This document shows, in pieces, positions 1 to 7,204 of a stretch of 47,330 nucleotides of DNA. This stretch comes from Bordetella parapertussis (lineage in GTDB: Bacteria; Pseudomonadota; Gammaproteobacteria; Burkholderiales; Burkholderiaceae_B). The notes under the pieces are model-generated. The model was not told the DNA's origin. It saw nothing but the letters and a program-made list of their open reading frames with translations, and ran no database searches. The DNA is taken from the NCBI GenBank assembly GCA_945895265.1, contig CAMDEF010000030.1, positions 1 to 47,330 of the forward strand. The letters are read 5' to 3'. How positions within the stretch are numbered: the first letter of the stretch is position 1; each line of letters starts with the position of its first letter. The translations under genes and the position numbers were made by a program.

Positions 1-60
1 AAAAGGTCCAAGCACTGACGATGAGCCTTTCTGATTCACACCCATCGCTGAAATGAAAAC

Positions 61-82
61 GGTGCCAGTAAAAACTGGCACC
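61..82. terminator. Perfect 9-bp inverted repeat, possible terminator
   Basis: GGTGCCAGT (61-69) and ACTGGCACC (74-82) pair perfectly around an AAAA loop. Read on the minus strand the hairpin is followed by a T-rich run (GTTTTCATTT), so it could terminate leftward transcription. No minus-strand gene lies immediately to its right, so its owner is unclear. The rest of bases 1-165 shows no gene that I recognise. Confidence 0.35.
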
Positions 83-165
83 ACTTCAGACAACTGAACC
101 ATCGAGAAACTTGATCAGCAGTCCATCAAACTAACTGACCACACTCACAATAGAAGAACGAAAAA

Positions 166-549
166 GTGAAAGGCGAAAAAAGTGGAGAGTTTAGTACGCC
201 AAGCGCAGAAGAGTGCGTAATGTGGCGGGAGCGTGTTAAGGGGAGTGACGGTAAGGAGGTATGGGTCGTCGAGTCGTTAGCTGATGGTGAATGCGGTGCT
301 GTGAGGTTGGATGTTTTTTCTGCGGAAGTAATAAATAACTATAGCTATTGGAGTTACACCGCTAGAAAAGTAATTACAAATCCTAAAGCAAAGACGGCTA
401 TGGGATTGGAATGCTCTAGGTTCGACCAAGATGAGTATTTATATTCATGGAAGTCTCGAGAAACGGCGATGGAATGTACTACCCATAATCCGCAGGTCCC
501 CTGTTCGAATCAGGGATGCGCCACCAGTAAAACCAACGACTTAGCCTAA
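166..549 (+). CDS. Hypothetical protein with a tRNA-derived C-terminus
   Basis: This is a 127-residue ORF starting with GTG at 166; I see no recognisable family. It has no obvious signal peptide, is mixed charged/hydrophobic, and holds several Trp and Cys residues. Its last ~25 codons are read straight through the 3' half of a tRNA (484-526), so the natural C-terminus was probably replaced when an element joined the tRNA. The original gene may thus be truncated or fused. The ORF sits on the 5' side of the tRNA fragment, the side expected to belong to the integrated element. Coding status is uncertain: the GTG start has only a weak purine-rich upstream stretch (GAAGAACGAAAAA). Confidence 0.4.
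   Translation: MKGEKSGEFSTPSAEECVMWRERVKGSDGKEVWVVESLADGECGAVRLDVFSAEVINNYSYWSYTARKVITNPKAKTAMGLECSRFDQDEYLYSWKSRETAMECTTHNPQVPCSNQGCATSKTNDLA
484..526 (+). tRNA. 3' half of a CAT-anticodon tRNA (att-site remnant)
   Basis: The stretch holds the anticodon CAT (484-486), the 3' side of the anticodon stem TCCGC (489-493) and a variable loop. It then has a perfect T arm (CCCTG, TTCGAAT, CAGGG; 499-515), a 3' acceptor strand ATGCGCC, discriminator A and encoded CCA (524-526). The matching 5' acceptor strand, D arm and 5' anticodon stem are absent upstream, so this is not a functional tRNA. A 3' tRNA fragment of this kind is the usual duplicated attachment site left at the far end of an integrated island. 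The intact copy would lie outside the window. It resembles elongator tRNA-Met, but tRNA-Ile2 is possible. Confidence 0.75.
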
Positions 550-600
550 CTCAGGCTCTACCCCGTGCTCCGAGGCCTTTTTTGTTTGCGGGTCTTGATA

Positions 601-647
601 TTGACATCCTCCCCGCTCTGAACGGCGAGGTTTTACGCGCAAATCCG
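601..647 (-). mobile_element. 47-bp IS200/IS605-type mini-element, copy 1
   Basis: Read on the minus strand it starts CGGATTTGCGCG directly after TTTAT and ends GGGCGGGG-type hairpin sequence followed by AGGATGTCAA. These are the same tips as the full IS at 5377-7204: CGG after TTTAT at the left end and TCAA at the right end. It has no coding capacity and is the same length (47 bp) as the copy at 4921-4967. The internal GCGAGG/CGGCG pairing can form the subterminal hairpin that Y1 transposases recognise. It lies downstream of the tRNA fragment. Confidence 0.7.
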
Positions 648-665
648 ATAAAAGTAAAAAATAAG

Positions 666-1649
666 TTATTGAACAGGGCTGATCTTTTTGGCTGGAATAG
701 ACCACTTATTTTGTAATTCAATCAAGGGCACATTGGCGTAATTAAAAAAATCAATCCCCATCACTAAATCTATTGCACATCCCTTGCCTCGACGAAGAGC
801 ATCCGCAATGCGCTCTGGCCCATCTTGCGTTTCCAGTTCATGACCCAGATGCGGCGCGCTACCGACAACGGTCTTGAGAAGACCCCCTTGAAAAATACTA
901 AGGACACCTAAAAAAGCCATTACTGCACCAGGTGAGTCTGTCGTCATGGCGCTAAAGGCTGCAACCTCCATCTCGCCAATACCATCAGAATCATAATCAG
1001 CGAGCACATGAATCCAATCATGGTGAGCAACCGCGTGATTCACGCTGCCTACTACGCCTGGAAATGTAAATCCTTTTCTTTTATAGAAATCCCAAAAGCC
1101 GCGCCCTAAGCTTTTATCAGGGCAATACTGAAGAGCCTCATAGCGTGCTTCAAGCTCTGGGGACGCCTCGATCGTGAGCATGATAGCCCTTAATCCGTAA
1201 TTATTTTCCAACTCTGGGAATGTTGAATCTTCTAGATCTTTATCGTGATAGTAATTGGTTCGATAAAAATCCTGTTGTGCCAGTGCAATCGATTTGTTTG
1301 CAAGGTCTCGCAACAGAGCGATGCCATCATTAAGTATCCCTAATTTACTGGCCCAAAAAGTGACTGCGTCCGATGTCTCTTTGGGGATTTCAGCGCAAAG
1401 CATTTCCACAGCTAGCATAAGATCAATCACTTCATTGCGTTTTTCTTGCTCTGGCATGCGTCGAGCAAACTCATCAATACTGATTGCGGGGAGAGCATGA
1501 AAGTCACAGTCATATTGCATTAATTGTTTAAAAATAATGCTCAGAAATTGCGGCTGCAATTCATTGACCCATCCATTTACTCGACATGCGGCGACGACTG
1601 CTGCGGCCATTAAGGGCGCGTCTGCAATATGAGTGTGCTTAAAAAACAT
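666..1649 (-). CDS. TerB-like/Coq4-like two-domain protein
   Basis: This is a 327-residue cytoplasmic protein without signal peptide or membrane segment. The first ~110 residues are helical and read like a TerB/DjlA fold (repeated short helices with acidic turns, ending in an alkaline Leu-Gly helix). Residues ~170-300 resemble the Coq4 family: a LGRGFWDFY segment, then HHDWIHVLADYDSDGIGE, where Coq4 proteins carry a His-Asp-x-x-His metal-type motif followed by Gly-Glu. Coq4 acts in ubiquinone assembly/C1 decarboxylation. A role for this homologue in quinone or lipid handling is only inference. The start is supported by GGAG about ten bases upstream. The gene is flanked by inverted IS200/IS605 left-end sequences (647 side and 1722). 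Family assignment is from motif memory only. Confidence 0.65.
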   Translation of the reverse strand: MFFKHTHIADAPLMAAAVVAACRVNGWVNELQPQFLSIIFKQLMQYDCDFHALPAISIDEFARRMPEQEKRNEVIDLMLAVEMLCAEIPKETSDAVTFWASKLGILNDGIALLRDLANKSIALAQQDFYRTNYYHDKDLEDSTFPELENNYGLRAIMLTIEASPELEARYEALQYCPDKSLGRGFWDFYKRKGFTFPGVVGSVNHAVAHHDWIHVLADYDSDGIGEMEVAAFSAMTTDSPGAVMAFLGVLSIFQGGLLKTVVGSAPHLGHELETQDGPERIADALRRGKGCAIDLVMGIDFFNYANVPLIELQNKWSIPAKKISPVQ

Positions 1650-1716
1650 ATCAATAGCTCCTAAACTTTACTCAAATCGGCTGGACCAACTGTAGTACCC
1701 AACTCATAGTTTACGT

Positions 1717-1731
1717 TTTATCGGATTTGCG
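1717..1731 (+). repeat. Left-end remnant of an IS200/IS605-type element
   Basis: TTTAT (1717-1721) followed by CGGATTTGCG repeats the target/left-tip junction found at 601-652, 4921-4972 and 7200-7209, here in the opposite orientation. The following ~30 bases (to about 1765) do not reach a recognisable AGGATGTCAA right tip, so this is a decayed or partly deleted copy. The rest of 1650-1941 contains no gene that I can support. Confidence 0.45.
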
Positions 1732-1941
1732 AGAAGGCTACGCCGCTCTAGAATTCACGATTGGTAAAGTACAAAATCCCTGTGTCGATCAAAACAGACG
1801 ATGACGATGCACATCACCAGAGCCACAATTACGACATCGGCTCATACCCAGCACGGCGCTTGCTGAGTCTTTCGATCAGCATATCCGTATCTGTCATCAT
1901 AGTCATCAACCGAATAAGACTGGGCTGTTTTGGTTGAATTT

Positions 1942-2955
1942 TTATTGCTTCGAACCCTCAGTCATCCGGCGCCCGAGCGAAATGGCGTAAGGGACTGTTC
2001 TTGCCCGCAACATCGGATCTGGTGCCCCTTCGACCCCTTTAGGCATGATATTTGGATCAAATGTTATGTTCAAACAGGGGCCCGTGCTGTCTGGTGCGAC
2101 TGAGACAACTTTCAATACCCCTAAAGTGATTTTCTTTCTTCCGTCTGGAAGTGGGATTGTGGCATTGTCAAGCACATCGCCTGCTTGGGCAATTTCAATA
2201 TTGAAATTAAATGACGCTTTGCCCGAAGCGACACGTTGACGTAAATCATCAAACAAAAAGTTTGGACCTTTCGACTTCGCTTCTTCATCGGATAGTGTTT
2301 GCACTCCATCGACTGGTTCAAAAATCCATTTGCCCCAAACTTTTTCGTTGCGGGCATTGGTAAAACCGAAACCGTGGACTCCCCAATAATTCGTTAAAGC
2401 ATAACTGGCGGGAACAGCCTTTGAGGCAAAGTATTGCCCTTGACGCAGTACTGCTGGATTGGCATCTGCAAAAGCTTTAACTTTGGCGGGATCTGCCGTC
2501 TTGGTGGTTGGGTCAGGCTGTAAAGATTGCAAACGCCCGAATAACTGCTCGGGCGTCGCAGCGCCGAATACCGGTGCTGATATATTTCCCATTTGCCAGA
2601 CTTCATTGTTAGGTAAATTAAACTGCAACGCTAAGTTACGTTGTGATTTGGTATTGTCAGCGGCTTTTGGATTTGCGCCACCCACTGAAAAGCGCACAAT
2701 CACTGGGATGGCGTTGCCGCTGAAAGCAGACGAGCTAGAAATATTTCTGCCTTCTGGGCTGCCTACAAACTCACCGCTTGCGCAAACACCTTTTGCACCA
2801 GACCGCCTAAAGCCTTCAAACTTTCCCGCAGTCAGTTCAAATTGATTGACCATCGAGTTAGGGTCTGGATCGGCAAACGCGACATTACTGCCGAAGCCAG
2901 AAACACCTATTGAAAGAATGGTGGTAGCCAAATAAGTCAGTGTCTTTGCTTGCAT
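1942..2955 (-). CDS. Periplasmic catalase-family peroxidase (SrpA-like), distal His replaced
   Basis: This is a 337-residue protein with a Sec signal peptide (cleavage near SNVAFA-DPD). The single small catalase domain is typical of heme 'catalase-related peroxidases', which are shorter than true catalases. Conserved pieces are VIVRFSVGG with a following Asp, the NLALQFNLP strand, and a C-terminal RTVPYAISLGRR containing the proximal heme-ligand Tyr. The N-terminal motif usually written as R-x-x-H-A-K-G-x-C reads RRSGAKGVC here, so the expected catalytic distal His is a Gly. It may bind heme with altered activity, or belong to a subfamily with a different distal residue. An AGAGG Shine-Dalgarno precedes the ATG. 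It is divergent from the amidotransferase gene. Confidence 0.85.
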   Translation of the reverse strand: MQAKTLTYLATTILSIGVSGFGSNVAFADPDPNSMVNQFELTAGKFEGFRRSGAKGVCASGEFVGSPEGRNISSSSAFSGNAIPVIVRFSVGGANPKAADNTKSQRNLALQFNLPNNEVWQMGNISAPVFGAATPEQLFGRLQSLQPDPTTKTADPAKVKAFADANPAVLRQGQYFASKAVPASYALTNYWGVHGFGFTNARNEKVWGKWIFEPVDGVQTLSDEEAKSKGPNFLFDDLRQRVASGKASFNFNIEIAQAGDVLDNATIPLPDGRKKITLGVLKVVSVAPDSTGPCLNITFDPNIMPKGVEGAPDPMLRARTVPYAISLGRRMTEGSKQ

Positions 2956-3145
2956 AGGGCCTCTTTGAGCAATTGAATGATAGGCATTGAAGTTTCCATA
3001 AAACTAACATAAACCATAGCGTTCGAGCAATGGTCGCGTTGGGCTGGGTTGTGCAAACCTTGTTGCTTCAGACAGAGCGAAGGTTTGCCAACCTCCGAAA
3101 CTCAGATAGACTCAGTACTATGTCTGATTTTTATCCGAGGTCATC

Positions 3146-3940
3146 ATGTGTAGATGGGTTGCTTATGCGGGTCCAGAGATTTACCTTGAAGACTTGATTT
3201 TTCACCAAGAGCATTCCATTGTGAGTCAAAGCCTGGCTGCGACTCACTCAGCGTGGACGACCAACGGTGATGGGTTTGGTGTGGCTTGGTACTCCAAGCG
3301 TACTGCGCCTGGTCTGTTCAAAGATATTCTGCCGGCTTGGAATGATAGCAATCTACGCTCACTTGCCGCGAGCATTCAGACACGCCTGTTTTTTGCGCAT
3401 GTACGTGCGACAACGGGTACTGCGGTGAACAGAAGTAATTGCCATCCGTTTATTTTCAAAAACTGGACATTCATGCACAACGGCAAAATCGGTAATTGGC
3501 ATGATTGTCGAAAAGACGTAGAAGACCTCATCGATCATGAGCATTATCGACACCGAGAAGGCACCACAGACAGTGAGGCACTCTTTCTTTTGGCGCTTAG
3601 CAACGGCTTAACAGACAATCCTATCGCCGCCATACAAGCAACCTTGAAGGATGTCACCAAGATAATGGAACGACATCAGGCGCAGGAGCCGTTGCGAATT
3701 TCTTGCGCGGTGACCAATGGCAAAGAGATTTGGGCTTTCAGGTATTCAAGCGACGACCAGTCGCCAAGCATGTACATTGGCTCACCCCATACACGTGCTG
3801 ACGACCAGAACCTACACACAATCACCACGATTGCTTCCGAGCCGTCCGACTCAGATGCTGCGCATTGGGCTAAGGTAGAAGAGCGTCACGGCGTTCATTG
3901 GACTGAGCATGGAGTAGAGCACTTCGCAATGACGATTTAG
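3146..3940 (+). CDS. Class II glutamine amidotransferase (YafJ-like)
   Basis: This is a 264-residue protein beginning MCRWVAYAG, with Cys2 as the N-terminal nucleophile exposed after Met removal. Further hallmarks of the Ntn-type glutaminase domain are DGFGVAWYS, FFAHVRATTG and the NCHPF and FMHNGKIGNW segments. It has the single-domain size of YafJ/YafJ-like proteins, with no synthase domain attached, so the ammonia acceptor is unknown. EgtC of ergothioneine biosynthesis is a related alternative, but no egt neighbours are present. GAGG (3137-3140) precedes the start. It converges on cho, whose stop lies ~35 bases away. Confidence 0.88.
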   Translation: MCRWVAYAGPEIYLEDLIFHQEHSIVSQSLAATHSAWTTNGDGFGVAWYSKRTAPGLFKDILPAWNDSNLRSLAASIQTRLFFAHVRATTGTAVNRSNCHPFIFKNWTFMHNGKIGNWHDCRKDVEDLIDHEHYRHREGTTDSEALFLLALSNGLTDNPIAAIQATLKDVTKIMERHQAQEPLRISCAVTNGKEIWAFRYSSDDQSPSMYIGSPHTRADDQNLHTITTIASEPSDSDAAHWAKVEERHGVHWTEHGVEHFAMTI

Positions 3941-3974
3941 CCCGAGTGCTGCGACGACAGAGCAAGTTTGAGGC

Positions 3975-4811
3975 TCAACAACTTTGGATTTTAATAGTTT
4001 GCAGCATGATTGGCTTGACTAAGATCTGATAGCTGTCTCGATCAAAGTCTTGTGGGTTAAAGGCGCTGACCTGACTCGCTTGGCCTGTCTTTGAACACCA
4101 AGTTTCTAGATGGCACCAGTTATTGACGCGGTGTCTTTGCACCCAGCCGTTACATTCTTCAATCAGTTCAACGGCGCCACTGAATGGCCAAACCTCTACT
4201 TGTAAATCTTTTAGCGCTGATAAAAGCCTTTCGTCATGCTGCGGTCGATCTTCTTTGCCCACGCAAGCACCCAGACAGGTTTTGATTTGTAGGCCAAAGC
4301 ATCCGCGCGTCGAGGTCTTCTCGAGCCCTAAAACAACTTTACACAGACCATGCTGTTGCGCGAGCTCGTTGAGTTTACTTTTGGCAGAATGCCTAGAGGA
4401 AAACAGGCCAAATAATTTAGGGGTTGTTCCAAGGTTGACTGCTTTACTGTCAACAATTTCGAGTGCCAATCCCGCGTTCTTGTCAGACAATTGAATAGAA
4501 CACAGTCTTCGCGTGCGCCGTAGACGTTGATTAAACAAGGGACTTTGCTCTTTAATCATGCGCGCTTCAAGCAACAATGCGCCAAGCTCACCCGCAGTTT
4601 CAATAAAATCGATGTGACGTGTTTGAGCAATCATCTTGGCCTCGTCGGGGGTCCGTAAATGACTCAGCACACGGCTGCGAATATTCACACTTTTGCCAAT
4701 GTACAGAGGCAATGTGCCTTGACCCTTAAAGATATAAACGCCCGCCCCCGTCGGCAAAGCGTTTAGGCTATCTGGATCAATGTTGTGCTGGCGCTGCTGA
4801 CTCAGGATCAT
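3975..4811 (-). CDS. cho: UvrC-like endonuclease Cho
   Basis: This is a 278-residue protein with an N-terminal GIY-YIG nuclease domain. The strand GVYIFKG, the YIGKSVNIRSR segment with the catalytic Arg, and the metal-binding Glu in LLLEARMIKEQSP are all visible. The C-terminal half carries the Cys-rich TRGCFGLQIKTCLGACVG motif found in UvrC and Cho. Length matches E. coli Cho (about 295 residues), and the UvrB-binding, second-nuclease and HhH domains of UvrC are missing, as expected. Cho makes the 3' incision in UvrAB-dependent nucleotide excision repair at bulky lesions. In E. coli it is SOS induced; I see no convincing LexA box upstream. Confidence 0.88.
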   Translation of the reverse strand: MILSQQRQHNIDPDSLNALPTGAGVYIFKGQGTLPLYIGKSVNIRSRVLSHLRTPDEAKMIAQTRHIDFIETAGELGALLLEARMIKEQSPLFNQRLRRTRRLCSIQLSDKNAGLALEIVDSKAVNLGTTPKLFGLFSSRHSAKSKLNELAQQHGLCKVVLGLEKTSTRGCFGLQIKTCLGACVGKEDRPQHDERLLSALKDLQVEVWPFSGAVELIEECNGWVQRHRVNNWCHLETWCSKTGQASQVSAFNPQDFDRDSYQILVKPIMLQTIKIQSC

Positions 4812-4920
4812 TCCTCTTGATTGGGTTTCGCAGATCTTTTGGCATTAAATTAAAGTTAGCCTAGAATAATGCCAGCAAACAACACTAAGTGCGTAGATTT
4901 GCCTTCGGCTAGCGTTCAAT

Positions 4921-4967
4921 TTGACATCCTCCCCGCCCTGAACGGAAAGATTCTACGCGCAAATCCG
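4921..4967 (-). mobile_element. 47-bp IS200/IS605-type mini-element, copy 2
   Basis: This is the second 47-bp copy, with the same architecture as 601-647: TTTAT target on the minus strand, CGGATTTGCGCG left tip, an internal hairpin, and AGGATGTCAA right tip. It differs from copy 1 at a handful of internal positions, so the copies are independent rather than a recent duplication. It lies 36 bases upstream of the start of the IS-split gene at 5004. It has no coding capacity and would need a transposase in trans. Confidence 0.7.
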
Positions 4968-5003
4968 ATAAATCAGTTTCTAAACAGAGGTCACTGAATA
5001 AAA

Positions 5004-5376
5004 ATGAAAACGATAATGACAAAGACCACGACAAAGACAATGATCGGCTTACTACTGGTGATGTTTTCTTCTTACGCAGCGTCGATGGAGATCTCGGTGA
5101 CTGGCACAACGGTTCATATGTCAGGGTCAGTTGTGGGGGGTGAGTGCGACAAGCTCAAGCAAATTATCAGTACGAGCCAGATTCATCACGTTGTACTGAG
5201 CAACTCGAATGGCGGTAACGCAAACACCGGTTACTGCATTGGCGAGACGATTCGTAAACACAAAATTTCAACAAGCATCGAAGGGTTTTGCTTGTCGTCA
5301 TGTTCACGGATGTGGCTCGGCGGCGTCACGCGAAAACTCGAACGTGACGAGTCGACCGTCGGCTTACATGGCAATT
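5004..5376 (+). pseudogene. 5' part of an IS-interrupted secreted protein (COG3904-like)
   Basis: This encodes the first 124 residues of a secreted protein: a Lys/Thr-rich n-region, hydrophobic core GLLLVMFSSYAAS, then a small alpha/beta domain. VVLSNSNGGNANTGYCIG and GFCLSSCSRMWLGG resemble COG3904-type predicted periplasmic proteins, related to the ClpP/crotonase fold (N-S-x-G-G, and S-C in place of the Ser-Ala nucleophile elbow). The ORF then reads GLHGN and runs into IS sequence, ending with about ten IS-derived codons. Joining base 5376 to 7205 restores one frame of 201 codons (GLHGNYKNSGHL...). The host gene was therefore intact before insertion and is now inactivated. Several in-frame ATGs (5004, 5016, 5040) could be the start. 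Confidence 0.75.
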
Positions 5377-5500
5377 TTGACATCCTCCCCGCCCTCAGTC
5401 TATGACTGCCGCTTGCGCGGAAAGGACGGGGATTCCTACGGCGCTCAGGCAAAAGCTGCCTGAGTCACTTCGGTGGGTTCCTGCTTCATCGAGCGGCCTG
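5377..5500 (-). ncRNA. Predicted omega/reRNA scaffold of TnpB
   Basis: In IS200/IS605 elements the guide RNA is made from the 3' end of tnpB through the right end. Here the tnpB stop overlaps a hairpin (CAGGCA/TGCCTG, 5446-5462). This is followed by a GC-rich hairpin region (CCGTCC...GGGCGGGG) ending in AGGATGTCAA at 5377. The guide would be the flanking host DNA read on the minus strand just below 5377 (AATTGCCATGTAAGCC, 5361-5376). The 5' boundary of the RNA is a guess. Confidence 0.5.
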
Positions 5501-6662
5501 ACTGCACCGACTCTCCACGGGCTAACAAGCGGTATCCCCGCTCTAAAATATTGAGCGCACCGACTACGTCAGCGTGATTTTCGTAGCCGCAAGCGACACA
5601 CAGGAATTTCGCCTGAGTCTGTCGATTCTCTTTTGACACATGGCCGCAGGCCGGACATGTTTGGCTTGTTTGCTGCGGCGGTACGGCCAAAAATATGCCG
5701 CCGCTCCACTGGACTTTGTAATTGAGTTGTCGCCTGAATTCACCCCAGCCTTGGTCAAGGATAGAGCGGTTTAGGCCGGATTTCTGCGCTACCTTTTTGC
5801 CGTGCTGCTCGCGATTGCCCTTAGAAGACTGTGACATGTTCTTGACCTGCAAATCTTCAATACATACGAGCGCGTGGTTTTGGCTGATCGTGGTACTGGT
5901 CTTGTGCAAGAAATCTTTTCTGGCATTCGCGATAGCGGTGTGTATCTTTTGAACTTTAGTTTTCCCTTTTTTCCAGTTATTGCTGAACTTTTGTTTACGA
6001 CTCATGCGGCGCTGATAGCGCGCAAGTCGTTGCTGGTGCATCTTGAAACTATTCAGTGGGGCGACATAGTTGCCGTCACTCAATGTAGCGAAGCGAGCGA
6101 TTCCGACATCGATGCCAATGGCTGTTGTAGACGTTGGTAAGGGTTGTTCAAGCTCGCGTTGGGTCTGAATAGAGATGAACCATTTGCCACCTGACTGGGT
6201 TACGGTGACATTACGCACCTGACCCAACGCCTCACGGCTGTTGCGGTAACGCAGCCAGCCAAGTTTGGGCAACAAAATACGGTTATTGCTTTGGTCTAAC
6301 TTAATCTGTTTTGGTTCAGGATAGCGAAAACTGTCTCCGCTACCTTTTTTCTTGAAACGTGGAAAGCCAGTACGCTTGTCAAAGAAGCTCTTGAAAGCTT
6401 TTTCTAAATCTTTTAGGGCGTGTTGCAACGCTTGTGAGGGTGTTTCTTTCAGCCATGCAGTCTCGGCTTGGCGCTTCCAAACGGGTAGCTTAGCTGCCAT
6501 GGCTACGTAACCGATGAACTTATTACTCGCCTCGTGATTCTCTTTTTGCAGTGCCAAAGCCTTGTTATAGACAAACCGACACGAGCCAGAAAATCTGCGC
6601 ATGTCGCGCACCTGGCGGCCATTTGGCATTAATTTGTATTTGTAGGCCTGCAAACGTTTCAT
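5445..6662 (-). CDS. tnpB: TnpB RNA-guided endonuclease, IS200/IS605 family
   Basis: I chose the ATG at 6662 (405 residues, MKRLQAYKYKLMPNG...), the standard TnpB N-terminus. The upstream ATG at 6800 would add 46 residues that overlap tnpA and are not TnpB-like. The RuvC-type triad is intact: D185 (GIDVGIARF), E269 (CIEDLQVKNMS) and D365 (NHADVVGALNIL). A zinc ribbon CPAC...CVAC lies between the second and third. The protein is predicted to cut DNA matching its own flank next to a TTTAT TAM, which favours re-copying of the element into empty alleles. No frameshift or stop is seen, in contrast to the transposase partner. The C-terminal Ala/Phe tail overlaps the guide-RNA scaffold. Confidence 0.93.
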   Translation of the reverse strand: MKRLQAYKYKLMPNGRQVRDMRRFSGSCRFVYNKALALQKENHEASNKFIGYVAMAAKLPVWKRQAETAWLKETPSQALQHALKDLEKAFKSFFDKRTGFPRFKKKGSGDSFRYPEPKQIKLDQSNNRILLPKLGWLRYRNSREALGQVRNVTVTQSGGKWFISIQTQRELEQPLPTSTTAIGIDVGIARFATLSDGNYVAPLNSFKMHQQRLARYQRRMSRKQKFSNNWKKGKTKVQKIHTAIANARKDFLHKTSTTISQNHALVCIEDLQVKNMSQSSKGNREQHGKKVAQKSGLNRSILDQGWGEFRRQLNYKVQWSGGIFLAVPPQQTSQTCPACGHVSKENRQTQAKFLCVACGYENHADVVGALNILERGYRLLARGESVQSGRSMKQEPTEVTQAAFA

Positions 6663-6741
6663 ACCCTGAATTATATTTGCGCGATCAAGGTAGATCACCA
6701 ACTCGCCTGTGTAAAAGTTGTATTTGTAAGTTACAAATTCG

Positions 6742-7123
6742 GTGAGTCTTTGCAACAAAAATTGGTTCTTTGTAACAATATATAGACCTGATGGATTCAC
6801 AAAAAAAATACAGTGCGACCTACGCCCGATACTTGCTAGCGGTTGTACTAATTTCGAGTCAGACCTAATAGAGTTTGAAGGAGAAGACGATCACGTACGC
6901 CTAATGGTGAACTATGCACCTAAACTGGCCGTGTCAAAACTCGTGAATAGTCTCAAAGGTATTTCTAGCTTAATGATGCGCAAAAATAATGACCCAATCA
7001 TCCGCAAAAAGCTGTGGGGGTGGGGCTTTGTGGTCGCTAAGTCACTTTGCAGGATGCAGCTGCGGCAGCGCGCCAATTTTTGTTGTTTATAAGTATATTA
7101 AGCAATGGCGGGCGCTACGCTAA
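6742..7123 (+). pseudogene. tnpA: Decayed Y1 (HUH) transposase TnpA, IS200/IS605 family
   Basis: The central stretch, ending in LAVSKLVNSLKGISS, is unmistakably IS200-like TnpA. It is broken in three ways. The N-terminal strand seems shifted near 6765 (SLQQKLV in one frame, FFVTIYR in the next). The HUH motif normally DHVHLLV reads DHVRLMV; CGC at 6898-6900 replaces the second metal-binding His. After KKLWGWGF the frame shifts near 7030-7045, and the tail (FAGCSCGSAPIFVVYKYIKQ, with the catalytic Tyr at 7094-7096) continues in another frame to TAA at 7121-7123. The protein should be inactive, so this copy can move only with a transposase in trans. Confidence 0.8.
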
Positions 7124-7204
7124 ATTAAAGGCCAAAAAAAGGAATGCTGTGCCTTCCGCGCTTACATCCCCGCCCTAAACGGCGAGGTTTTACGCGCAGG
7201 TCCG

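Larger units (their letters stand above)
5377..7204 (-). mobile_element. IS200/IS605-family element with divergent tnpA/tnpB
   Basis: The element is 1828 bp. On the minus strand it starts with CGG directly after TTTAT (7205-7209 on the plus strand read ATAAA) and ends at TCAA (5377-5380). Subterminal hairpins are present at both ends, and there is no terminal inverted repeat or target duplication, as expected for single-strand peel-and-paste transposition. The ends are defined because precise removal restores the split host ORF. It carries tnpB (minus) and a decayed tnpA (plus), arranged divergently as in IS608. The left end (7162-7204) is itself nearly a mini-element: 43 bp against 47 bp, ending ATGTAA instead of ATGTCAA. 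Confidence 0.85.

Noticed and set aside
6663..6800. 46-residue N-terminal extension of TnpB from the ATG at 6800
   Set aside because: The extension is not TnpB-like and overlaps the tnpA reading region; MKRLQAYKYKLMPNG at 6662 is the family start.
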